Shown here in pieces: positions 32,264-40,089 of a DNA stretch of 50,753 nt. Below the pieces are notes generated by a model. The model saw only the letters and a program-made list of their open reading frames with translations, was not told where the DNA came from and did not search any database. The position numbers and the translations under genes are program-made. The stretch is taken from assembly GCA_050696075.1 (NCBI GenBank), contig JBOGUF010000033.1, positions 1 to 50,753 of the forward strand, read 5' to 3'. This DNA comes from JBOGUF01 sp050696075 (GTDB lineage: Bacteria > Chloroflexota > Chloroflexia > Thermomicrobiales > UBA6265). Positions within the stretch are counted from its first letter, which is position 1. The number at the start of each line of letters is the position of its first letter.

Positions 32264-33618
32264 TGCGCGTCGCCTATCTCTGCACCGACTTCGGCATCCC
32301 CGTTCACGGCAGCAAAGGGGCCGCGATCCACGTCCGCGAGCTGAGCCAGGCGCTCCACAACCAGGGCCACGAAGTGGCCGTCTTCGCCGCGCGGGCCGGT
32401 GAGCCGACCACGCCGGGCTACGACATCCCGGTCCACGAAATCGCCCCGGAGCCGCCCGAACGCCGCTGCTACGATCTCCTCCGGGCCGACCCCGCCGCCG
32501 GCGAGGCCGCCGCGAAGGAGATTCGGGGGTTGCTCCACGCGGCCGACTTCCGTCACCGGGTCGCGCCGCGCCTACACGCCTTCGCCGCCGACCTGATCTA
32601 CGAGCGCTATTCCTTACTCGGCACGGCCGGCCTGTCATTGGCGCACGAACTCGCTATCCCGCTGATCTTGGAGGTCAACGCCCCGCTCAGCGACGAGCAG
32701 GCGGCTCACCGCGGTCTCCATTTCGCCGCCACGGCGCGGGCGCTGGAGCGGGAAATCGTCAGCGCCGCCGACCACGTCATCGCCGTCTCCCGTCCGCTCG
32801 CCGAGTGGCTGATTGCTTGCGGCGTAGCGCCGGAACGGGTCTCCATCCTCCCTAACGGCGTCGACGTCGACCGCTTCGCCGCCGGCGCCGCGCGCCGGAA
32901 CGAAATCCGCGCCCGCCTGGGCATTGCCCCGAACCAGGCGGTCGTCGGCTTCGTCGGTACCCTCAAGGCATGGCACGGAACCGCCAACCTCATCCGCGCC
33001 GTCGCCGCCCTGCGCCATGGGGGCGTCGCCCCGTCGCTCCTGATCGTCGGCGAAGGGCCGCAACGCGCCGAATTGACCGCCTTGGCCGCGGCCGAAGAAA
33101 TCGCCGCGGCGACGACCTTCACCGGCGCCGTCGGCCACGACGAGATGCCCGGCTACCTCGCCGCGATGGACGTCGCCGTCGCGCCCTACGACGCCGCGCC
33201 GAACTTCTACTTCTCGCCGCTGAAGCTCTTTGAGTATCTGGCGGCTGGTCGCCCCGTCGTTGCCGCCGCCATCGGCCAGGTCGCGGAGTGCGTCGCCGCC
33301 GGCGAAACGGGTCTGCTCTATCCCCCCGGCGACGTTGCCGCCCTTGCCGCCGCCATCGAGTCGATCGTGGCCGATCCGTCCCGCGCCGCGTCCCTCGGCC
33401 GCGCCGGCCAAGCCTACGTGCGCGCCCACCACACCTGGGCCGGCAACGCGCGCGCCGTCGCCGATCTGGTGCGGACGGCCCCCCCCACCCCCCAATCCTG
33501 GGGGGAGACGACGAACGACGCCGCGCAATCGTCTCCCAGAGTTGGGGATGCGGCGTCGTCCCCCCCCAAAGTTGGGGGGCCGGGGGGGCCGTCGGCCGAA
33601 GCGAGAGAGGCCGCCTAG
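32263..33618 (+). CDS. Glycosyltransferase family 4 with a repeat-derived tail
   Basis: 451 residues. N-terminus MRVAYLCTDFGIPVHGSKGA, then HVIAVSRPLAEWL, ILPNGVDVDRFAAG, VGFVGTLKAWHG and the donor site SPLKLFEYLAAGRPVVAAAI. The last about 48 residues (PPTPQSWGETTNDAAQSSPR and on) are low complexity and encoded by palindromic CCCCCAATCCTGGGGG and CCCCAAAGTTGGGG blocks, so the original C-terminus has been replaced or extended. Translationally coupled upstream; two bases before the ABC exporter ATG. Confidence 0.9.
   Translation: MRVAYLCTDFGIPVHGSKGAAIHVRELSQALHNQGHEVAVFAARAGEPTTPGYDIPVHEIAPEPPERRCYDLLRADPAAGEAAAKEIRGLLHAADFRHRVAPRLHAFAADLIYERYSLLGTAGLSLAHELAIPLILEVNAPLSDEQAAHRGLHFAATARALEREIVSAADHVIAVSRPLAEWLIACGVAPERVSILPNGVDVDRFAAGAARRNEIRARLGIAPNQAVVGFVGTLKAWHGTANLIRAVAALRHGGVAPSLLIVGEGPQRAELTALAAAEEIAAATTFTGAVGHDEMPGYLAAMDVAVAPYDAAPNFYFSPLKLFEYLAAGRPVVAAAIGQVAECVAAGETGLLYPPGDVAALAAAIESIVADPSRAASLGRAGQAYVRAHHTWAGNARAVADLVRTAPPTPQSWGETTNDAAQSSPRVGDAASSPPKVGGPGGPSAEAREAA
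33479..33597. repeat. CCCCCAATCCTGGGGG-type repeat encoding a protein tail
   Basis: CCCCCAATCCTGGGGG around 33488-33505, CCCAGAGTTGGGG near 33536-33547 and CCCCCCAAAGTTGGGGGG near 33562-33579 form nested palindromes. The core is the exact complement of 25491-25506. All of it is translated as the end of the second GT4 enzyme. Confidence 0.75.
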
Positions 33619-33619
33619 C

Positions 33620-35569
33620 ATGACAACGCCCTTCGCCGCGCTCCGCGGCCAGGTTGGCGCCCTCGGATCGTCGTTCAACACGATCGGGCGCTTCCGCCGC
33701 GATCTCTATCCGCATCGGCGGTCGCTCCTCGGCGCCCTGCTCTGCGCGTTCGGCTATACCACCATGCGTCTGGCCGAGCCGTGGCCGCTCAAGTTCATCT
33801 TCGACAACGTGCTGACCGGGATGCCGCTGACGACGCCATTCCTCTGGCTCGACCGCTTCCTCGCCGGCGAGCGCACGCGCATCCTGATGGTGGCGATCGC
33901 GGCCCTCTTGGTGATGGCGCTCCTGCGCGGCATCTTCTATTACTACCAGAGCTACCTCACCGCGCGGGTCGGGCAGGAAGTTGTGCTCACGATCCGCCGC
34001 CGGCTCTTCGCCCACATCCAACGGCTGTCATTGCGGTTCCACAACCAGAGCAGCACCGGCGATCTCCTCACCCGGCTCACGGGTGACATCAACAACCTGC
34101 GGGAACTACTGGTCGCCTCGCTCCTCTCCCTCGTTTCGGAGTCGATCATCCTCGTCGGCTTCGTGCTCATCATGTTTTGGATGGACTGGCGGCTGGCGCT
34201 GCTGGCGCTGGTGACGATGCCGTTCATCTTCGGCCTTGTAACCATCTACTCCCACCGCATCCGGCAGGCGGCGCGCAAGCAGCGCCGTCGCGAGGGGGAG
34301 CTCGCCGCTCGCCTGCACGAAGCGCTCTCCGGCATCCACGTCGTCCAGTTGTTCGCCCGCGAGCGGGAGGAGGACGAGCGCCTCCGCCGTCTCAACAAGC
34401 GCAGCCTGCGCCAGGGTCTGAAGGCGACGCGGATGGAAGCCAAGCTCAACCAAACCGTCGAGATTTCGGTCGCTGTCGGTATGGGAGTCACCCTCTGGTT
34501 TGGCGCGACCGAAGTGCTCGCCGGCCGCCTCACCCCCGGCGAATTGATCGTTTTCATCACCTACATGCAGGGCTTCTACCGGCCGCTACGGCGCATCTCC
34601 CGCGTCGCCGAGCGCGCGGCTAAGGCCGGCAGTTGTGTCGACCGCATCGTCGACGTCCTCGACCAGCACCCCGACATCGTCGACGGTCCCGACACCGCCC
34701 CGCTCTTCCGCGGCGACCTCCGCTTCGAAGGCGTCAGCTTCGCTTACGAGCCGGGTTCGGCGTTCGGCGTTCAACGTTCGGAGGAAGAGAACCACACGCC
34801 GAATGCCGAACCTCGAACGTCGAACGTGTTGCAGGACGTCGACCTCCTGGTCCCCGCCGGGCAGACGGTCGCCCTCGTTGGCCCGTCCGGGGCGGGCAAG
34901 ACGACGCTCCTCAGCCTCGTCCCGCGCTTGTACGACGCGACGACCGGCACGGTCAGCATCGACGGCCTCGACGTCCGCCGCTTCACCCTCGAATCGCTGC
35001 GCGACCAAGTCAGCGTCGTACCGCAGGACGGCATGCTCTTCGCCGGCACGATCCGCGAGAACCTCGCCTACGGCCGCCCAGAGGCCACGGACGAGGAGAT
35101 GGAAGCCGCCGCCCGCGCCGCCCAGATCCACGACGTTATCACCGCCCTGCCCGACGGCTACGACAGCGTCATCAGCGAGCGCGGCGTCTCGCTCTCCGGC
35201 GGTCAGCGGCAGCGGTTAGCCATCGCCCGCGCGCTCGTCAAGGATGCCCCCATCGTCCTGCTCGACGAGCCGACGACCGGGCTCGACGCCGAGGCGGAGG
35301 AGTCGGTGCTGACCGCACTCGACCGGCTCCTCACGGGCCGCACCGCCATCGTCATCGCCCATCGACTCTCCACGATTTGCCAGGCGGACCAGATCCTCGT
35401 CGTGGACGACGGCCGAATCGTCGAGCGCGGCGATCACGACGAGCTGCTGGCGCGCGGAGGTCGCTACGCCGATTTCTACGCGCGCCAGGTCACCGGCCAT
35501 GGGATGGGCGATGACGATGTCGTCGCGGTCGGCCGCAACGGACTCGCGCCAGTGGAGGTGAGCTCATGA
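33620..35569 (+). CDS. ABC exporter, fused membrane and ATPase domains (MsbA-like)
   Basis: 649 residues from ATG 33620. Six membrane helices at about 35-320 with the EPWPLKFIFDNVL start, then the nucleotide domain: A-loop FEGVSFAYEPG, Walker A GPSGAGKTT (near 420), Q loop VVPQDGMLF, signature SLSGGQRQR (near 525), Walker B PIVLLDEPTTG, H loop IAHRL. A half-transporter acting as a homodimer. Between the A-loop and Walker A sits a 25-residue insert (FGVQRSEEENHTPNAEPRTS) encoded by a palindromic repeat. Neighbouring glycosyltransferases suggest export of a glycolipid or oligosaccharide. Confidence 0.92.
   Translation: MTTPFAALRGQVGALGSSFNTIGRFRRDLYPHRRSLLGALLCAFGYTTMRLAEPWPLKFIFDNVLTGMPLTTPFLWLDRFLAGERTRILMVAIAALLVMALLRGIFYYYQSYLTARVGQEVVLTIRRRLFAHIQRLSLRFHNQSSTGDLLTRLTGDINNLRELLVASLLSLVSESIILVGFVLIMFWMDWRLALLALVTMPFIFGLVTIYSHRIRQAARKQRRREGELAARLHEALSGIHVVQLFAREREEDERLRRLNKRSLRQGLKATRMEAKLNQTVEISVAVGMGVTLWFGATEVLAGRLTPGELIVFITYMQGFYRPLRRISRVAERAAKAGSCVDRIVDVLDQHPDIVDGPDTAPLFRGDLRFEGVSFAYEPGSAFGVQRSEEENHTPNAEPRTSNVLQDVDLLVPAGQTVALVGPSGAGKTTLLSLVPRLYDATTGTVSIDGLDVRRFTLESLRDQVSVVPQDGMLFAGTIRENLAYGRPEATDEEMEAAARAAQIHDVITALPDGYDSVISERGVSLSGGQRQRLAIARALVKDAPIVLLDEPTTGLDAEAEESVLTALDRLLTGRTAIVIAHRLSTICQADQILVVDDGRIVERGDHDELLARGGRYADFYARQVTGHGMGDDDVVAVGRNGLAPVEVSS
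34755..34827. repeat. In-frame GTTCGGC-type palindromic repeat in the ABC exporter
   Basis: GTTCGGCGTTCGGCGTTCAA and ACGTTCGG (34755-34781) face CCGAATGCCGAACCTCGAAC and GTCGAAC (34799-34825) across a short loop. The units are 7-8 bases. It interrupts the ATPase domain without breaking the frame. Confidence 0.8.
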
Positions 35570-37998
35570 CGCGTCCGATTCCCACGCCTCCGGTCGATCC
35601 GGCGCTGCCCGGATTGGCGGTCGTGCTCGACGGCGCTGCCATCGCCTCGGTCCTCGCCGAGCATCTGCCTGACCGCGCGGACGGGCGCTTCACCATCGAC
35701 TCGTGCGAACCCAACTACGTGCGTTACAAGCAGGCCACGAGCTGTCTGGTGGGGTATCGCGTACTTCTGCGCGACGCGGAGAACGCGAGTGTGGTCGGGC
35801 AGTTGGCCCACATCCGCCTCTATGCCGACGATCACGCCCGGCTGTGCGCGGAGAGCGCCTCGCTCGACCGACTGGTCGAGCGGGCCGCCCGCCACCATCC
35901 AACGCCGCCGTTGGGCCGCGCCGCCTACGTCCCGTCGCTGCACGGCTTGGTCCAGTTCTTTCCGGTCGACCGCGACCTGCGGTCACTGGTGCGCGCCACG
36001 TCGCGGTCCAAAATGCGAAAGATCCTGGCAGCGGCGCTTCCGGCCGATGCCGGGCGGCCGTTACGCGAGCCGCCGGTGCTCGTCCGCTACAAACCGGCGC
36101 GCAAGGCGCTGGTGCGCTACGACCTCGAGGGTGAGACGCCCCACGCGGTCTACGGCAAGCTCCTCTCCGACCACCACGGCGCCGATATCCACGTTTTGGG
36201 GCGGGCACTCAAACAGCAGGGCATCCCGACGCCCGAGCCGCTCGCCTACCTGCCGGAGATGCAGTGTGTCGTCCACGCCGCCGCGCCAGGCGTGCCGCTG
36301 ACGGCGCTCCGCGGCGACCCGAGGTACTTCGATGCGCTGGAACCGGTGGTGGACTTGCTCAGCCGACTGCGTGCGGTCTCCAACCCAGTGCTGCCGCCAA
36401 CCCCGCCCGACGTGGAGACGGCCGCCATCCGCGCCGCCGCGGACGCGGTCGCCGTCCTCGTTCCCGAACTCGCCTCCCGTGCTCAGCGCCTGGCCGGCGG
36501 GCTCTGCGCCGTCCTGACCCGCCTGTCGGGCGAGCGGGCGCTTATCCACGGCGACTTCTATGACGATCAAATCCTCGTCGCGCCGGACGGTGTGACCCTT
36601 ATCGATCTTGATGAAGCGCGGCACGGCCACCCGCTAATCGACGTCGGCAATTACCTCGCCCACCTCACCGCCGCCGGCGGCCTTGACGACGCGCGGGCGA
36701 CCTTCCTCGACGCCTACCGTCGCCGCAATGCCGTGTCGTCCTCCGACCTCGCCCTCGTCGAGACGATCGGCCTTCTCAAGCTCGCCGTCCGCCCCTTCCG
36801 CCACCTCGACCCCGACTGGCCGGACGGCATCGCGGCCCTCCTCGACCTCGCCGAGGTCCGCTGGCGCGACGCATTGAAGGCAACCAACATCGTAGGGGCG
36901 GACCGATGTGTCCGCCCGCGTCCAAACCGCGACGATCGGGTTCTGGACGCGGGCAGACACGCGGGTCTGCCTCTACCAGACGGCGATCCATTGCTGCCGC
37001 ATTTGCCCGTGTTGGGTGACCCCGAGTTGATGACCACTCTCATTTCGAAGGCGGTCTATGACGCCCCCGTGGAGATCCTCAATGTCACCCTCGTCCGGCA
37101 CAAACCCGGTCGTCGCGCCATCTTCCGCTACGACCTGTTCGTCGGGACGAACGGCGACCCCCAACCTGAGCGGCTGTTCGGCAAAACCTTCGCCAGCGAA
37201 CGCGGCCCCCGTGTGTACGAAGCGCTACGAGCGATCGCCGCCGCCCAGGCGTGCGGCGTCGGTGTGCGCCTGCCCGAGCCGGCCGCCTATCTGCCGGATT
37301 TGAAGCTGCTGCTCCAACGCGCCGTCCCCGGCGAGATCATCACGCCCGCGCTGCGCGCGGGGGACACGCGACTAGCGACCGCGATGGCCGAGGCCATCCA
37401 CACGCTTCACACGTCCGCCGTCGACCTTCCCCGCCGGCACAATCTCGCGCGCGAGTTGGACCCCCTCGAAGCGCGGGTGGAACGGCTCGGGACGCGATCT
37501 CCTGCTTTGGAGACGGTGGCCTGCCGCTGCCTTGGCCTAATCGAGCGCGGACGACGCCGGCGTTGGGATTGGCGCTGGCGACCGATTCACCGTGACCTCT
37601 ACCACGACCAGGTGCTCGCTGGCGACCACGGGCTGTCGATCCTCGACTTCGACGACGCCGCCATCTCAGAACCGGCGGTCGACGTCGCCAACCTCCTCGC
37701 CCATCTCCGCCTGCTGGCGTTCCAGCACCCGGACGCGGGCGACGGACCAGCCCGCGTCGCGGCGGCGTTCATCAACCGCTATCGCCGCCTCGATCCCGAC
37801 CTCGATCCGATCCTGGTGGGCTTCCTCGAAGGCGCCACGCTCCTCCGCCTGGCCGAGATCCACCAGCCCCGCGCCGACGGCGACCGCATCACCGCGGCCC
37901 TCCTGGACGAGAGCGAACGCCTGCTCCGGCTCCATGACCCTACCTGGTGGGACACCGCGCGTGAGCATCAATCGCGCCCGGCGTCTGACGCCATCTAA
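35566..37998 (+). CDS. Double aminoglycoside-phosphotransferase-like kinase
   Basis: 810 residues, overlapping the exporter stop by ATGA. Two APH-type C-lobes: ALIHGDFYDDQIL with LIDLDEA (near 328-350) and PIHRDLYHDQVL with ILDFDDA (near 674-695). Three N-lobe-like segments precede them (VRYKQATSCLVGYRV, VRYKPARKALVRYDL, VRHKPGRRAIFRYDL), so the first half may carry two N-lobes. In both catalytic loops Gln replaces the usual metal-binding Asn of HxDxxxxN. A repeat-derived insert lies at about 442-470. It probably phosphorylates a sugar or small alcohol used by the glyco locus. Confidence 0.82.
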   Translation: MTRPIPTPPVDPALPGLAVVLDGAAIASVLAEHLPDRADGRFTIDSCEPNYVRYKQATSCLVGYRVLLRDAENASVVGQLAHIRLYADDHARLCAESASLDRLVERAARHHPTPPLGRAAYVPSLHGLVQFFPVDRDLRSLVRATSRSKMRKILAAALPADAGRPLREPPVLVRYKPARKALVRYDLEGETPHAVYGKLLSDHHGADIHVLGRALKQQGIPTPEPLAYLPEMQCVVHAAAPGVPLTALRGDPRYFDALEPVVDLLSRLRAVSNPVLPPTPPDVETAAIRAAADAVAVLVPELASRAQRLAGGLCAVLTRLSGERALIHGDFYDDQILVAPDGVTLIDLDEARHGHPLIDVGNYLAHLTAAGGLDDARATFLDAYRRRNAVSSSDLALVETIGLLKLAVRPFRHLDPDWPDGIAALLDLAEVRWRDALKATNIVGADRCVRPRPNRDDRVLDAGRHAGLPLPDGDPLLPHLPVLGDPELMTTLISKAVYDAPVEILNVTLVRHKPGRRAIFRYDLFVGTNGDPQPERLFGKTFASERGPRVYEALRAIAAAQACGVGVRLPEPAAYLPDLKLLLQRAVPGEIITPALRAGDTRLATAMAEAIHTLHTSAVDLPRRHNLARELDPLEARVERLGTRSPALETVACRCLGLIERGRRRRWDWRWRPIHRDLYHDQVLAGDHGLSILDFDDAAISEPAVDVANLLAHLRLLAFQHPDAGDGPARVAAAFINRYRRLDPDLDPILVGFLEGATLLRLAEIHQPRADGDRITAALLDESERLLRLHDPTWWDTAREHQSRPASDAI
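36892..36976. repeat. In-frame GTAGGGGC-type palindromic repeat in the double kinase
   Basis: GTAGGGGCGGACCGATGTGT, then CCGCCCGCGTCC, faces GGACGCGGGCAGACACGCGG, then GTCTGCCTCTAC. The arms match at about 26 of 33 positions. It is translated as VGADRCVRPRPNRDDRVLDA, GRHAG between the two kinase halves. A sister element at 39784-39887 lies outside genes. Confidence 0.8.
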
Positions 37999-38789
37999 TC
38001 CGTCCCGCCTGGGACGGCCTTCCCAGCCGTCCTCGCCGCGCGCGACGCGGGGGCTACGGGCTGGTTGTGCAGGTGGACCGGTTCCGCCTGGGTCTTGCGG
38101 AGCCGCAGGTTCAGGACTTCGACCAGAACCGAGAAGCCCATGGCGAAATAGATGTACCCCTTCGGTACGTGGAAGCCCCACCCCTCGGCCACCAGCGACA
38201 TGCCGATCAGGAGTAGAAAGCTCAGCCCCAGCATCTTCACCGTCGGGTGGTGCTGGACGAATTCGCTGAGCGGGCCGGACGCGACGAGCATCACGGCGAC
38301 CGCGACCACCACCGCGACGATCATGATCTCGACATCGTCGGCCATGCCGACCGCGGTGATCACCGAGTCGAGCGAGAAGACCATGTCCAGGAGCAGGATC
38401 TGGATGATGACGCTGTTGAAGGTTGCGCCGGCGCGGCTGGACCCAAGCTCCTCATCCCCTTCCAACTTGGCGTGGATTTCCGACGTCGCCTTGTAGAGAA
38501 GGAAAATGCCACCGCCGAGCATGATCAAGTCACGCCCGGAGAAGTCGTGGCCGAGGACGCTAAAGAGGGAGCCGGTCAGATTCGCGATCCAACTGATCGA
38601 GAGCAGCAGGACGATGCGCATCAACATCGCCAGACTGAGCCCGATGATCCTCGCCCGTTCACGCTGAGCCGGCGGGAGCCGGTCCGCCAAGATCGAGATA
38701 AAGATGACGTTGTCGATGCCGAGCACGATCTCGAGCGCCGTCAACGTCAAAAGCGCAACCAGCGCTTCGCTGGTGAAAAAGACGTCCAC
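37995..38789 (-). CDS. TerC-family integral membrane protein
   Basis: 264 residues from GTG 38789 with AGGAAAGGAA upstream. Seven hydrophobic segments; conserved acidic sites EIVLGIDNVIFISILADRLP and DMVFSLDSVITAVGMADD are the TerC signature. Family members export Mn2+ (Alx/MeeF/YkoY type) or relate to tellurite resistance. The C-terminal tail is Pro/Ala/Arg-rich. It converges on the double kinase, overlapping its stop by four bases. No riboswitch was recognised upstream. Confidence 0.9.
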   Translation of the reverse strand: MDVFFTSEALVALLTLTALEIVLGIDNVIFISILADRLPPAQRERARIIGLSLAMLMRIVLLLSISWIANLTGSLFSVLGHDFSGRDLIMLGGGIFLLYKATSEIHAKLEGDEELGSSRAGATFNSVIIQILLLDMVFSLDSVITAVGMADDVEIMIVAVVVAVAVMLVASGPLSEFVQHHPTVKMLGLSFLLLIGMSLVAEGWGFHVPKGYIYFAMGFSVLVEVLNLRLRKTQAEPVHLHNQPVAPASRAARTAGKAVPGGTD

Positions 38790-39051
38790 CGATTCCTTTC
38801 CTCTGTTCCCGCGGTTGTGGAAACCGCTCGTCGCCACCGGTCGACTCCGGCGGCGTCCTCCTCGACCAACTGAACCCAACCGTCGCAAAAACGCCACGGA
38901 TGGGGCGCGGGGTGGGACCTGCCTCCTCGCTGTTCGCCGTATCGTAACCGCAAGTGTCCCGCGATTCGACCGCTACCGCTTCGCAAGACGCATGCAGACG
39001 CGCTGCCGATCCCGTATCGCAGGCGGCGTCAAGTCGACGGCGTCTTGGGTC
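38790..39051. other. Intergenic region between terC and the gntR-type gene
   Basis: Divergent spacer of about 300 bp including the promoter at 39052. No gene, hairpin or repeat of note is seen apart from that promoter. Confidence 0.5.
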
Positions 39052-39080
39052 TTGACAATTGGTGGAACATTGCCTACTGT
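39052..39080 (+). promoter_or_regulatory. Sigma-70-type promoter of the GntR gene
   Basis: TTGACA at 39052-39057, a 17-base spacer and TACTGT at 39075-39080. Transcription should begin at about 39087-39088, the first base of the ATG, giving a leaderless mRNA. Confidence 0.75.
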
Positions 39081-39087
39081 CTGTTGC

Positions 39088-39786
39088 ATGCAATCTGCAA
39101 TCGGCATCGCCGAGTTCAAGACCCGCGAGCAGGCCGCCTACGAGGCCCTCCGCCGCGCCGTCATCGACGGCCGCCTCGGACCGGGCGAGGGGCTCGTCGT
39201 CAGCCGTCTCGCCACCGACCTCGGCGTCAGCCGTATCACCGTCGCCAACGCCCTCAAACGCCTCGCCGGCGAGGGGTTCGTCCGCCTCACCCCGCACAAA
39301 GAGGCCGCCGTCACCCCCCTGGCGCCCGAAGATATCCGCGAGATCTACCTGATGCGCGCCGAGCTCGAAGCCCTTGCCGCGCATCATGCCGCGCCCCGCA
39401 TCTCCGACGGCGACCTCGCCGACCTCCACGATCTCAACGACGAGATCGGCCGTCGCAAGGAACGCCTGCCGCTCGACATCCGCGCCATTCGCGCCGCCGA
39501 CCTTACGTTCCACCGCCGCATGCGTGAGATCGCCGCCATGCCCTACCTGGCTCAGACCCTCCAGAATCTGGCCGACCGCTGCGAGGGCTATCGCGCCCGC
39601 ACCCTCGACGAACGCCAGCTCGTCGTCCCTGGCCCCGAACGGCACGGCGCCATCCTCAAGGCTCTCCAAGCCCGCGACGCCGTCGCGTCCGCGACCGCCA
39701 TGCGCCGTCACGTCCTCGCCGGCATGGACGCCGTCCTCGACGTACTGGGCCGGTCACGTGAAGGAGGAACGCCAGCCATCCGGTAG
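39088..39786 (+). CDS. GntR-family (FCD) transcriptional regulator
   Basis: 232 residues from ATG 39088. N-terminal winged helix: QAAYEALRRAVIDGRLGPGE, LVVSRLATDLGVSRITVANA, LKRLAGEGFV. C-terminal FCD all-helical domain with IYLMRAELEALAAHHAA, LTFHRRMREIA, RHGAILKALQARD and the metal-binding Asp/His positions. FCD regulators sense carboxylates or sugars and repress catabolic genes. The downstream transporter and oxidoreductase genes are the likely targets. The stop TAG is formed by a GTAGGGGC repeat. Confidence 0.9.
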   Translation: MQSAIGIAEFKTREQAAYEALRRAVIDGRLGPGEGLVVSRLATDLGVSRITVANALKRLAGEGFVRLTPHKEAAVTPLAPEDIREIYLMRAELEALAAHHAAPRISDGDLADLHDLNDEIGRRKERLPLDIRAIRAADLTFHRRMREIAAMPYLAQTLQNLADRCEGYRARTLDERQLVVPGPERHGAILKALQARDAVASATAMRRHVLAGMDAVLDVLGRSREGGTPAIR

Positions 39787-39887
39787 GGGCACGGCGGGCC
39801 GTGCCCGTCGCGCGTTCGCGCGACACCGTTTATCGGCCGTTCGGCAGATGGGCACGGCGGGCCGTGCCCCTACAGCGATGGACCACG
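39784..39887. repeat. GTAGGGGC palindromic element supplying a stop
   Basis: TAGGGGCACGGCGGGCCGTG, CCC at 39784 and GGGCACGGCGGGCCGTGCCC, CTA at 39850-39872 are near-identical palindromic arms in inverted order. The first TAG is the stop codon of the GntR gene. Confidence 0.75.
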
Positions 39888-40089
39888 TGGCAAACGGCGC
39901 CACAACGTCTGGTGCACTAGGGTCTGTGTGAAAAGGTCCGTCATGCTGAGTCCGCGGGCGAAGCATCCCCGCGCGAAGCGCAGCGGCAGCACGCGGGACC
40001 GGCTTCGCCGGGGGATGCTTCGATGCCTCAGCATGACGGTTTGCAAACGCGGCATAACGGTAGTTCACGCACTAGGAGGAGATGTCTCG
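39787..40089. other. Intergenic, about 300 bp, filled by repeats
   Basis: Contains the rest of the GTAGGGGC element and copy C of the CATGCTGAGG element. The Shine-Dalgarno AGGAGGA of the binding-protein gene lies at 40074-40080. No separate gene is seen. Confidence 0.6.
39936..40040. repeat. CATGCTGAGG palindromic element, copy C
   Basis: GTCCGTCATGCTGAGTCC and GATGCCTCAGCATGACGG ends; AAGCATCCCCGCGCGAAGCG and GGGGGATGCTTCGATG arms. Third copy in the window, about 105 bp. The binding-protein reading frame is open through it, but no start is credible there. Confidence 0.8.
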
